A program made the translations under genes and the position numbers. Positions 26,419 through 33,623 of a DNA stretch of 64,000 nt are shown in pieces; position 1 is the first letter of the stretch; each line of letters starts with the position of its first letter. The stretch is from Candidatus Cloacimonadota bacterium (GTDB taxonomy: Bacteria; Cloacimonadota; Cloacimonadia; Cloacimonadales; JAIOQZ01): positions 23,963 through 87,962 of the forward strand of contig JAIOQZ010000057.1 of assembly GCA_021108395.1 (NCBI GenBank), in the 5' to 3' direction. Under the pieces are notes generated by a model, which ran no database searches, was not told the origin of the DNA, and saw nothing but the letters and a program-made list of their open reading frames with translations.

Positions 26419-26925
26419 TCAATACTCGATACCCTTGCGAGCTGGAATCTCCCGCTCGTAATAATGGCGCACCTCGCGCATCTCGGTGACAAGATCGGCG
26501 CGGGCAATCACCTCAGGCATCGCATAGCGACCAGTCATAACCAGTTCGGCGTCGCCGGCCATTTCCATCAGCGCCAGTTGTCGTTCGACCGGCAGTACGC
26601 CCCAGGCAGCGGCAACGTTAATCTCGTCCAGCACGACCAGGTTGAAACCGCCGGTGGTGAGAGCTTCTTCCGCTTTGTCGGCAGCTTCTTTCGCCTCGGC
26701 ACGGTCAAGCTCGGTCACATTTTCAGGATCGACGAAGACGTCGGCGCCAAACTGAAAAATCATCACGCCAGACTGTTGATCGAGAAAACGAATCTCACCC
26801 CAGGTGTCATCCGGTTTCATGAATTGCACCAGACATATCTGGCGATCATAGCCCAGGCTGCGCATAATGAGTCCCAGCGCAGCGGTCGTTTTCCCTTTGC
26901 CATTGCCGGTATAAACATGTATCAT
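26419..26925 (-). CDS. cobO: Cob(I)yrinic acid a,c-diamide adenosyltransferase (CobO/BtuR type)
   Basis: A 168-residue cytoplasmic enzyme that transfers the adenosyl group of ATP to cob(I)alamin or its precursor to make the coenzyme form. It has the P-loop GNGKGKTTAALG at residues 7-18, the box VQFMKPDDTWGEI, LVVLDEINVAAAWG and VMTGRYAMPEVIARADLVTEM, all typical of the CobA/BtuR family, and it ends with KGIEY as these enzymes do. It sits between a ferritin-like gene and lpxK without other cobalamin genes nearby. A coenzyme-B12-dependent mutase would be the customer; the GlmL-like protein at 7743 belongs to such systems. Confidence 0.93.
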   Translation of the reverse strand: MIHVYTGNGKGKTTAALGLIMRSLGYDRQICLVQFMKPDDTWGEIRFLDQQSGVMIFQFGADVFVDPENVTELDRAEAKEAADKAEEALTTGGFNLVVLDEINVAAAWGVLPVERQLALMEMAGDAELVMTGRYAMPEVIARADLVTEMREVRHYYEREIPARKGIEY

Positions 26926-26960
26926 AGCTTGTCAGGCGCTTCGTTTCGCGCCCGCCTCCG

Positions 26961-27428
26961 TTAGTTGTCGGTCAGCAGATAATCGTCGTAGAGCTTCTCG
27001 AAGTGCAGTTTGTGTGTGGCTTCCTCGTGGGCGATGCGTTGCAACACCTTGCTCATCTCGGTGCCCGAGAAGCTGTCTGCAAGCTCGGTGTACAGTTTGA
27101 AGCTGCTTTCTTCGCGCTTCATCGCGGTAACAAGGATGTCCTGATAGGTCATATGCTCGGTTGGTGGCGCTTCGACCAGATACTCGCTGATCTTGAGGTC
27201 AGGCACAGCGCTCAGTTCCACTTCGCTTTCTTTGATGCCCTGCAGTCCCTTGTCCCGAATGTTTTCGAGCATCTTGACATGCCCGCGTTCCATGTCTGCC
27301 ATCTCGCCTAACATCTGCTTCTGGGCGGCAAAACCGGCCATCTTCTGCAGGTCGGTGTAGAACTGCACAGCTTCATGCTCGCGGAGCAGGGCGAAATCGA
27401 TTATCTCGTTGAAAAGTTCAAGCGTCAT
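26961..27428 (-). CDS. Rubrerythrin-like/ferritin-like diiron protein
   Basis: A 155-residue four-helix-bundle protein. Diiron-type ligands are visible as E..H motifs: LLREHEAVQFYTDLQ (residues 13-27), MADMERGHVKMLE, MKREESSFKLYTELAD and IAHEEATHKLHFEKLYDDY. The repeated ExxH pattern and short length fit the rubrerythrin/COG1633 group, which lacks the rubredoxin-like C-terminal domain of classical rubrerythrin. It probably handles iron or peroxide. It is transcribed on the minus strand downstream of the rubredoxin gene, but a terminator at 27509-27540 separates it from the oxygen-defence operon, so it may have its own promoter. Confidence 0.85.
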   Translation of the reverse strand: MTLELFNEIIDFALLREHEAVQFYTDLQKMAGFAAQKQMLGEMADMERGHVKMLENIRDKGLQGIKESEVELSAVPDLKISEYLVEAPPTEHMTYQDILVTAMKREESSFKLYTELADSFSGTEMSKVLQRIAHEEATHKLHFEKLYDDYLLTDN

Positions 27429-27508
27429 CAGTCAGCCTCCTTGAATCTATCGTGAATACATGATTACACAAAGTTTGCAACCCTGTAAATGTATTTCTGG
27501 GATGATTC

Positions 27509-27540
27509 AAAAAAAAGTGGGCTGCCGTTTCTGGCAGCCC
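27509..27540 (-). terminator. Rho-independent terminator of the oxygen-defence operon
   Basis: On the minus strand GGGCTGCC (27540-27533) and GGCAGCCC (27526-27519) form a perfect 8-bp stem with a 6-base loop, followed after two bases by eight T residues (complement of 27516-27509). It lies 13 bases after the rubredoxin stop codon. Confidence 0.88.
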
Positions 27541-27552
27541 GCGAAATCACGG

Positions 27553-27693
27553 TTAGTCCACTTTGCTGAACAAGTCTTTGCCCACGCCGCATTCGGGGCA
27601 AACCCAGTCATCGGCCAGGTCATCGAAGGCGACGTTGTTATTCTCGGCAGGGTCGTAGATGTACCCGCACACGTCACACTGATATTTCTGCAT
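27553..27693 (-). CDS. Rubredoxin
   Basis: A 46-residue one-iron electron carrier. The two cysteine knuckles are [10 protein letters not shown] (C6 and C9) and [11 protein letters not shown], with the usual aromatic and acidic residues between them (DDWVCPECG). The length is slightly under the typical 52-54 because the loop between knuckles is short ([14 protein letters not shown]). Start: either of two adjacent ATGs at 27696 or 27693; the second gives better spacing from GGAGG. It is the last gene of the operon with rubrerythrin, desulfoferrodoxin, ferritin and the flavodiiron protein, and should deliver electrons to the last and to the superoxide reductase. Confidence 0.95.
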   Translation of the reverse strand: MQKYQCDVCGYIYDPAENNNVAFDDLADDWVCPECGVGKDLFSKVD

Positions 27694-27718
27694 CATTCCT
27701 CCATGTATTGGTTGGTGA

Positions 27719-28306
27719 TCAATAAGTTTCTTTCCAGAGTTCAAAATATTCGCGGCCATGCAGACAGACGGGGCACCTCGCGGGGGCTTCGCCTGCTTCG
27801 ACGATGTGCCCGCAATTGAGGCATTTCCAGAACACCTGGCCGTCCCGAACGAAGACCCTGTGGTTCTCGACGTTATCGTGAAGCTTGCGGAAACGCGCCT
27901 CGTGACGTTCTTCCACCAGAGCCACCAGGCGAAAAGTTTTTGCCACATCCAGGTAGCCCTCGGCCTCCGCTTCGTTGGCAAAGCTGACGTAAAGGGTAGT
28001 CCACTCCTCCTGCTCACCGTCTGCGGCGTATTGCAGGTTCTTCAGTGTGTCGTCCATGGCAACCGGGTAGCCGGCACCGTCTATGACGACTACCTGTTCG
28101 TTCATGCCATGTTCGAGCAGCTTCTTGTAGAACAGCTTGGCGTGTTCTTTCTCGTTCTCGGCTGTTTCGATGAATATAGCTGCGATTTGCAGATAACCCT
28201 GCTTGCGGGCGACCCCTGCGTAATAGGTGTAGCGATTGCGCGCCTGAGACTCGCCGGCAAAGGCCTTCATGAGGTTGCGGGCGGTCTTGCTGTCCTTGAA
28301 CTCCAC
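27719..28306 (-). CDS. Rubrerythrin
   Basis: A 195-residue non-haem iron peroxidase. The N-terminal diiron helical bundle has [69 protein letters not shown], and the C-terminal 40 residues are a rubredoxin-like domain ([32 protein letters not shown]). Start: GTG at 28306 after GGAGGA; no in-frame ATG suits, and the longer open frame upstream overlaps the desulfoferrodoxin gene out of register. It reduces hydrogen peroxide with electrons from rubredoxin, whose gene follows after 26 bases. Confidence 0.95.
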   Translation of the reverse strand: MEFKDSKTARNLMKAFAGESQARNRYTYYAGVARKQGYLQIAAIFIETAENEKEHAKLFYKKLLEHGMNEQVVVIDGAGYPVAMDDTLKNLQYAADGEQEEWTTLYVSFANEAEAEGYLDVAKTFRLVALVEERHEARFRKLHDNVENHRVFVRDGQVFWKCLNCGHIVEAGEAPARCPVCLHGREYFELWKETY

Positions 28307-28322
28307 ATCTCCTCCTGTTTTG

Positions 28323-28703
28323 TCAGCCTTTCCACAAACCGTGCAGGTTGCACCATGCGCGCACCTTGACGATGTCGGCTTTCGGAACTCCGTAAAACCT
28401 TTCGGGCGCGTCTCCGGGCTTGAGCTCGAAGCGGCATATCTTGTCCACTTTATGCAGCTCAATAAATTTGATGTAATGATTCTCCAACATCGGGTGCGGA
28501 GTGTTCTTGCCCACTTTCACGAGTACGCCGTCGGCGGTTTCTTCGATGTAGGGCACATGCTTTTCGGTACCGGCGTCGGCTGTCTTTTCTTCGAGCAGGT
28601 TCATCGGCTGGCCACAGCAGACCAAAGCCGGCTGGCCTTCATTGAATATCTCGACAACGTTGCCGCAAATCTCGCAGTAGTAGATGTCTCTGAGCTTGGT
28701 CAT
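28323..28703 (-). CDS. dfx: Desulfoferrodoxin (superoxide reductase)
   Basis: A 126-residue two-iron enzyme. The N-terminal desulforedoxin-like centre I has all four cysteines (C10, C13, C29, C30 in YYCEICGNVV and VCCGQPM). The catalytic centre II ligands lie in HVPYIEE, NTPHPMLENHYIKFIEL and the C-terminal VRAWCNLHGLW, with the cysteine and histidine that bind the active iron. It reduces superoxide to peroxide without making oxygen, which rubrerythrin then removes. The gene lies between ferritin and rubrerythrin, with short spacers, in a minus-strand operon. Confidence 0.96.
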   Translation of the reverse strand: MTKLRDIYYCEICGNVVEIFNEGQPALVCCGQPMNLLEEKTADAGTEKHVPYIEETADGVLVKVGKNTPHPMLENHYIKFIELHKVDKICRFELKPGDAPERFYGVPKADIVKVRAWCNLHGLWKG

Positions 28704-28714
28704 AGAGTTTCTCC

Positions 28715-29224
28715 TTAATTGCTGGTGGGTGGCGTGAAGGTGCGGGCGGCAAGCTCTTTGTCGAGCATGAGCATACCGTGTCCCCTGCCATCGACGAGCT
28801 TCAGCTTTTGCAGGATTCCGTCCATCGAGGCTTCTTCCTCCACCTGCTCGTCGATGAACCAGTTGAGCATACTGCGGGTGGCGTGGTCGCTCTGCTCGAT
28901 AGCCAGATCCATCAGCTCGTTGATGCTTTTGGTGACGAACTGCTCGTGCTTATAGGCAAGCTCGAAAATCTCTTCGGCGCTGCTGAAATCGACCTTGGGC
29001 TGGTCAATCTGCTTGAGTATGACCCGTCCGCCGCGATCGTTGAGATAGCGCCAGAACTTCATAACGTGAAACCGCTCTTCCTGCGCCTGCACGACAAAGA
29101 AATTGGCGAAACCGGGTAAGTTCATGGCCTCGAACCATGCGGCCATGGACAGATAGAAGTATTCTGAATAGAGTTCCTTGTTAATCTGTTCGTTGATAGC
29201 GTCCTGCAACTTCTCGACGAGCAT
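28715..29224 (-). CDS. Ferritin
   Basis: A 169-residue iron-storage protein of the bacterial non-haem ferritin type. The ferroxidase region is visible as QINKELYSEYFYLSMAAWFEAMNLPGFANFFVVQAQEERFHVMKFWRYLNDRGG (glutamates in YSEY and QAQEER plus the following histidine), with the later helix NWFIDEQVEEEASMDGILQKLKL. Length and spacing are normal. It stores iron oxidised by peroxide or oxygen, limiting Fenton chemistry, which fits its place between the flavodiiron protein and desulfoferrodoxin genes. Confidence 0.94.
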   Translation of the reverse strand: MLVEKLQDAINEQINKELYSEYFYLSMAAWFEAMNLPGFANFFVVQAQEERFHVMKFWRYLNDRGGRVILKQIDQPKVDFSSAEEIFELAYKHEQFVTKSINELMDLAIEQSDHATRSMLNWFIDEQVEEEASMDGILQKLKLVDGRGHGMLMLDKELAARTFTPPTSN

Positions 29225-29237
29225 AGAGTCCTCCAGT

Positions 29238-30410
29238 TTATGTTATCTTTGGTATGCGGGCCAGAACGCTGTCGCGCATGGCCGCCAGATTGTCGTTTGT
29301 GGGGATGTATTGCTGGCGTAGCGGTTCGAGCGTCTCGAAGCCGCACTCGTTCAGAATGGCGTCGATCTGTTTCACGCTCTGCTCGCCCCAGCCGTATGAA
29401 CCGAAGGCAAGCCCGTGCCTGCCCCTGGGCGCCAGGCCCTTCATGTAGGTGAGAAACGCCGCCACGGAGGGCAGCATGTTTCTGTTGAGCGTGGGCGAAC
29501 CGACGCAGACATAGCGCGCCGAGAGGATTTCGGTCATGATGTCGGAGATGTGGTTCTGTTGCAGGTTGCACATGCGGATGCTATAGCCCGCCGACTCGAA
29601 GGCGTCGCGGATGGCGCCGGCCATTTTGCGGGTGCTGCCCCACATCGTGTCGTAGATGATGATCGCCTTGGGAACGGTCTCGTTGCCTGCCCATTTGCGA
29701 TACTCGCCGATGATGGCGGGGATGTTGTCGCGCCAGATAAGCCCGTGGCTGGGCGCGATGACCTCGATGTCGAGGCCGCCGACCACCTCCAGCGCTTTCT
29801 GCACTTGCGAGGAATAGGGCAGCACGATGTTGGCGTAATACTTGGCCGCCTCCTCTATGAGGGTGCTGAAAGGATATTCGTCGTCGAAGCGTTCCGAACT
29901 GGCAATGTGCTGGCCAAAGGCGTCGTTCGAGAACAGAATCTTTTCCTGCGGGCAGTAGCTGACCATGTTGTCGGGCCAGTGAACCATCGGCGTCTGCACA
30001 AAGTGCAGTGTGCGTTTGCCCAGATTCAGCGTGTCGCCCGACTTGACAGCGCGAAAGTTCCACTCGCGGAAGTAATGTTTGGGCAGCCCTTCGATGCCTT
30101 TGGGCGAGGCGATTACCTCGGCGTTCGGACACAACTCCATAATGCGGGGCAAACTGCCGGAGTGATCCATCTCGATGTGGTTTTGCACTATGTAGTCGAT
30201 CTTAGCCGGGTCTATCACCTCGCTGATGCGCTCGATCAGTTCTTCCGTGAATTGCTGCTTCACGTTGTCGATGAGAGTGATCTTCTCGTCGATGATGAGG
30301 TAAGCGTTGTAGGTGGAACCGCGCTGAGTGAGGTAGCCGTGAAAGTTACGCAAATCCCAGTCGATGCCGCCAACCCAGTACACGCCGTGCTTTATCATGG
30401 TCGCTTTCAT
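29238..30410 (-). CDS. Flavodiiron protein (FprA/ROO type)
   Basis: A 390-residue cytoplasmic oxygen (or nitric oxide) reductase. Residues 1-245 are the metallo-beta-lactamase-like diiron domain, with ligands in QNHIEMDHSG, VHWPDNMVSYCP, LFSNDAFGQH and APSHGLIW. Residues 250-390 are the flavodoxin domain starting KAIIIYDTMWGSTRKMAGAI, with GSPTLNRNMLPSV and FGSYGWGEQSV for FMN binding. It reduces oxygen to water with electrons from rubredoxin. It is the first gene of the oxygen-defence operon, located 19 bases downstream of mutM, so damage repair and oxygen removal may share a transcript. Confidence 0.96.
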   Translation of the reverse strand: MKATMIKHGVYWVGGIDWDLRNFHGYLTQRGSTYNAYLIIDEKITLIDNVKQQFTEELIERISEVIDPAKIDYIVQNHIEMDHSGSLPRIMELCPNAEVIASPKGIEGLPKHYFREWNFRAVKSGDTLNLGKRTLHFVQTPMVHWPDNMVSYCPQEKILFSNDAFGQHIASSERFDDEYPFSTLIEEAAKYYANIVLPYSSQVQKALEVVGGLDIEVIAPSHGLIWRDNIPAIIGEYRKWAGNETVPKAIIIYDTMWGSTRKMAGAIRDAFESAGYSIRMCNLQQNHISDIMTEILSARYVCVGSPTLNRNMLPSVAAFLTYMKGLAPRGRHGLAFGSYGWGEQSVKQIDAILNECGFETLEPLRQQYIPTNDNLAAMRDSVLARIPKIT

Positions 30411-30429
30411 ACTGTTTCTCCCTATAGAA

Positions 30430-31224
30430 TTAATGCTGACACGAGGGACACCACCAGGTACCGCGCCCCGCCTGCACGATGCGTATCACGGGAGCGCCGC
30501 AGTCACAGACGCTTTTGCCATAAACGCGCAACATGCGCTGAAACTCGCCGGTTTTGTCATCCACGCGACGGAAATCGTCGATGGTGGTACCGTTGTGCGC
30601 GATGGCCAGGCTCAGGATGTCGCGGGTGGCGCTCACCAGCCGCTCCAGTTCGTCCACATCAAGCGAACGACCTTCTCTGCGCGGGTCGATGCCTGCCTCG
30701 TGCAGGATTTCGCAGACGTAGATATTGCCCAGCCCGGCGATAATATCCTGCCGCAACAGCAAGTTTTTCACCGGCGCTTTTCTTTTTTGAAATATAGCCT
30801 GGAGGTAGTGGCTGTCAAATGATTTTTCAAGGGGCTCGGGGCCAAGCCCTGCGAGCCTGCTTTCCGCCTGCGCCGCTGTGAGCAGTTCGAGGGTGCCGAA
30901 GGTGCGCGGATCGACGAACCACAGCCTGCCGCCGCCCGCCAGTTCGAGCACGGCGCGCACATGCGTCGCCGCGCTGTCCAGGGGTTGCGTGGCGACAAAC
31001 TTGCCGGTCATGCGCAGATGGGCGAGCAGACGCAGGTCGGTGTCTGTGTGCAGCAGGATGTATTTGCCCCTGCGGGTAGCGTGGGTGAACCGCAGCGGCC
31101 AGCGCACTTCGGCGCTCACCTGCACCGTGCCTGGCCGCAGCTCGCACAGAGCCAGCGCTTCGCACGGCAGCGCCAAGCTGTTCAGGCCATCGACAACCGT
31201 CTGCACCTCTGGAAGCTCCGGCAT
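30430..31224 (-). CDS. mutM: Formamidopyrimidine-DNA glycosylase (MutM/Fpg)
   Basis: A 264-residue base-excision repair enzyme that removes oxidised purines such as 8-oxoguanine. It begins PELPEVQTVV, supplying the catalytic proline after methionine removal and the glutamate. The middle contains RRGKYILLH, HLRMTGKF and DPRTFGTLEL, then the helix-two-turn-helix (QDIIAGLGNIYVCEILHEAGIDP). The C-terminal zinc finger reads VCDCGAPVIRIVQAGRGTWWCPSCQ. Its first knuckle has CxC instead of the usual CxxC, so zinc geometry may differ. It heads the minus-strand operon with the flavodiiron protein and the oxygen-defence genes. Confidence 0.94.
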   Translation of the reverse strand: MPELPEVQTVVDGLNSLALPCEALALCELRPGTVQVSAEVRWPLRFTHATRRGKYILLHTDTDLRLLAHLRMTGKFVATQPLDSAATHVRAVLELAGGGRLWFVDPRTFGTLELLTAAQAESRLAGLGPEPLEKSFDSHYLQAIFQKRKAPVKNLLLRQDIIAGLGNIYVCEILHEAGIDPRREGRSLDVDELERLVSATRDILSLAIAHNGTTIDDFRRVDDKTGEFQRMLRVYGKSVCDCGAPVIRIVQAGRGTWWCPSCQH

Positions 31225-31394
31225 AGCTGGCTCCCCCTTGCAGTTTATTGTGTTCCGGATGATAAACTAAACTGCACCAGTGATGTGTCAAATGATATTT
31301 TCAATACCGTCAATATTTCATAGCGGCAAGAAGTTTCGTGACGCGAGAACAGCAAGCGCTTGACAATCCGCGCACCTGCGCTTTGCTGGACGCC

Positions 31395-32498
31395 ATGAGA
31401 CATCACGCTTGGCTTATCCTGCTGCTGGCCGCCGTCTGCCTGCCCCTGTGGGCGCAGAATGTGGACAGCAGACGCACCGAGCTCGAAGAGCTGCAGCGGC
31501 AGATCAGCGAGTCGGAGCGGCTGATGCGCGAGGTGGAGCAACGCGCCAGTGGCGCCCAGCGCGACCTGCAAGAAAACCGCCGCAGCTACCGTCGCATCAG
31601 AGGCGCGCTGCGGGAGCTTGAAACGCAGGAAAATCGCCTGGCACAGGAACTGACAACCGTGCAGGCCAGTCTGGCACAAAACACCCTGCGCATCCAGGTG
31701 CTGTCGGAGTTGTGTCGCGGTGAATTCCGCGAACTGTTCTACGCCGACATCAATCAGCGGCTGGAGCTTGGCGATGCGCCTGAACCACTGCTTCTGGTAC
31801 TGCTCATCAACACCACCACCGGTGAGCTGGGTCGCTACCAGGGCGAGCGCGACGAGCTTGACTCCGCCCACAGCCGGCGCCAGGAGGCGTGGAGCAGCGC
31901 CCGGCAGGAGCGCCACAGCGTCAGTGAGCAGCGCCAGAGCGCCGGTGTGCAACTGAGTGAGCTCGAGACGAACCTGGCCAACATCGAGCACGAGAGGCAG
32001 GGATACCTGACTCATATCGATGAGCTTCGCGCAAGGGCACAGGCCATCGAAGAACTGATCGCTCGGATCGAACTGGCATCCGAAACAGGGGAATACAGCT
32101 ACCGCTTCACCCGTGAGCATATCGTCTGGCCGGCCAGGGGACGTGTGGTGCGGCCGTTTGGAGAATACCGCGGCGAAGACCCGCGCATCAAGTTCATGAG
32201 CAACGGCATTGACATCGCCGTACCGGTAGGTACTGAGGTGCAGTGCGTTGATGACGGGGTGGTCATGTTCTCCGAATGGTATCCGCGCACGGGTAAGGTT
32301 GTCATCGTGGACCACCAGAATGGCTTTCTGTCCACCTACTCGCACAACAGCCAGTTGCTGGTGACTGTGGGCGACAGCGTCAAGCGCGGGCAGTTGGTGG
32401 CGCTTTCGGGAGACTCCGGCGCAACCGGGGAACCCCTGCTGCACTTCGAGCTGCGCAAGCGCCGCGTTCCAGTTGACCCGATGGCCTACCTGGAATAA
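31395..32498 (+). CDS. EnvC-like periplasmic protein with degenerate M23 peptidase domain
   Basis: A 367-residue exported protein. A signal peptide (residues 1-22, ending LPLWAQ) is followed by a long coiled coil (about 25-235) and a C-terminal M23/LytM domain (about 245-367). Two residues of the zinc/catalytic set are altered: the usual HxGxD is SNGID (Ser at about 269), and the usual HxHFE is LLHFE. YSHNS and the aspartate remain. This pattern matches activators such as EnvC, which open amidases for septal murein cleavage, rather than active endopeptidases. Start: ATG at 31395, which gives a clean signal peptide; an upstream ATG would place 19 polar residues first. The YrdC-phosphatase gene follows after 38 bases. 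Confidence 0.85.
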   Translation: MRHHAWLILLLAAVCLPLWAQNVDSRRTELEELQRQISESERLMREVEQRASGAQRDLQENRRSYRRIRGALRELETQENRLAQELTTVQASLAQNTLRIQVLSELCRGEFRELFYADINQRLELGDAPEPLLLVLLINTTTGELGRYQGERDELDSAHSRRQEAWSSARQERHSVSEQRQSAGVQLSELETNLANIEHERQGYLTHIDELRARAQAIEELIARIELASETGEYSYRFTREHIVWPARGRVVRPFGEYRGEDPRIKFMSNGIDIAVPVGTEVQCVDDGVVMFSEWYPRTGKVVIVDHQNGFLSTYSHNSQLLVTVGDSVKRGQLVALSGDSGATGEPLLHFELRKRRVPVDPMAYLE

Positions 32499-32536
32499 AT
32501 GAAATAACCGATTGTAAACAAACTACATTGAGAGAT

Positions 32537-33613
32537 ATGAAAACCTACGCTACACTTTCAGACGAGATGGTGCGACAGACCAGAACACACTTGCTGAACG
32601 GCGAGACCTGCCTGCACCATACCGGCAACATGCCGGGCCTGGGCGGCTGCGCTTTTGACCCCGAAGTTCAGCAGTGCATCGCCAGACTCAAGGGCCGGGG
32701 CACCGACAAAGGCGGCATCGTGCTGGTTCCCTCCGCCGATTGCCTGTCCGACCTGGGCGTCACAATCAGTCCGCGAGTGGCCCGGCTGCTGGGACAATAC
32801 TGGCCGGGCAACCTCAGCGTCATTCTGCCCTGCAACGACTCCGACCTCGCCCACCTCGCCGTCAAGGGCGCAGTGGCGTTTCGGGCGCCCACGGCGGTGG
32901 CGCTGCGCGACTGGCTGGCCGGACTGGAAACACCCATCACCAGCACCAGCGTAAACCACAACGGCGAGCCGCCTCTGCTTGACCTCGAACACATCGGCGA
33001 CGACATGGCCGACTGGTTCGACATCGCTGTTCTGTTCGAGCGGGAATACCTCGAAGCGCCCGAACCATCCACGCTCGTGCGCCTCACGGGCAATCACCTC
33101 GAAGCGCTGCGCGAAGGCTCGATACCGGCAGACGAACTCGAACGCTCATGGGAAGCCCCGCTCGTGCTGTTCGTGTGCACGGGCAACATCTGCCGCAGCC
33201 CAATGGCGGAATTTTACGCCCGCAGGCATTTTCAGTCGCTTGACCTGCCCGTGCGAGTGGCTTCGGCTGGGTTTCTCATTGCCGGATTGTCGGCCTCGGC
33301 GCCGGGGCTTCAGGTGCTGGGCGAACACGGCCTCGACGGCGGCAGCCATAAGTCAACGCAGCTCTCACCAGCGCTCATCCGTAGCGCCTGGCGCATCTAT
33401 ACGATGGAGCAGGCTCACCTCGACGAGATTGTGCGCCTCAACCCCAATGCCGAAGGCAAGGTGTTCACTCTGGGTGAAGCCGGCGGCCTGCCCGGCGACG
33501 TGGCCGACCCCTATATGCAACCGGTGGGGCAATACCGCGAAACATACGCTATCCTGAAGGAAAGAATTGACGCTCTGGGACATATACTCGAAGTAGAGTT
33601 CAACAACGCTTGA
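32537..33613 (+). CDS. Fusion of a YrdC/Sua5-like domain and a low-molecular-weight protein tyrosine phosphatase
   Basis: A 358-residue fusion. Residues 1-200 are YrdC/Sua5-like: the N-terminal box is diverged ([16 protein letters not shown] in place of the PTDTVYGLG-like motif), but the KxR-type [27 protein letters not shown] and [11 protein letters not shown] (family TSAN.SGEP) are retained. Residues 208-358 are an LMW-PTP/arsenate-reductase-like domain with the complete P-loop [13 protein letters not shown] (Cys214, Arg220) and the general-acid motif DPY near residue 325. Sua5 makes threonylcarbamoyl-AMP for tRNA t6A; the fused phosphatase might act on a protein or phosphoarginine. Start: ATG at 32537 after GAGAG; a TTG nine bases upstream is less likely. 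Confidence 0.85.
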   Translation: MKTYATLSDEMVRQTRTHLLNGETCLHHTGNMPGLGGCAFDPEVQQCIARLKGRGTDKGGIVLVPSADCLSDLGVTISPRVARLLGQYWPGNLSVILPCNDSDLAHLAVKGAVAFRAPTAVALRDWLAGLETPITSTSVNHNGEPPLLDLEHIGDDMADWFDIAVLFEREYLEAPEPSTLVRLTGNHLEALREGSIPADELERSWEAPLVLFVCTGNICRSPMAEFYARRHFQSLDLPVRVASAGFLIAGLSASAPGLQVLGEHGLDGGSHKSTQLSPALIRSAWRIYTMEQAHLDEIVRLNPNAEGKVFTLGEAGGLPGDVADPYMQPVGQYRETYAILKERIDALGHILEVEFNNA

Positions 33614-33623
33614 GAGGAACGCC

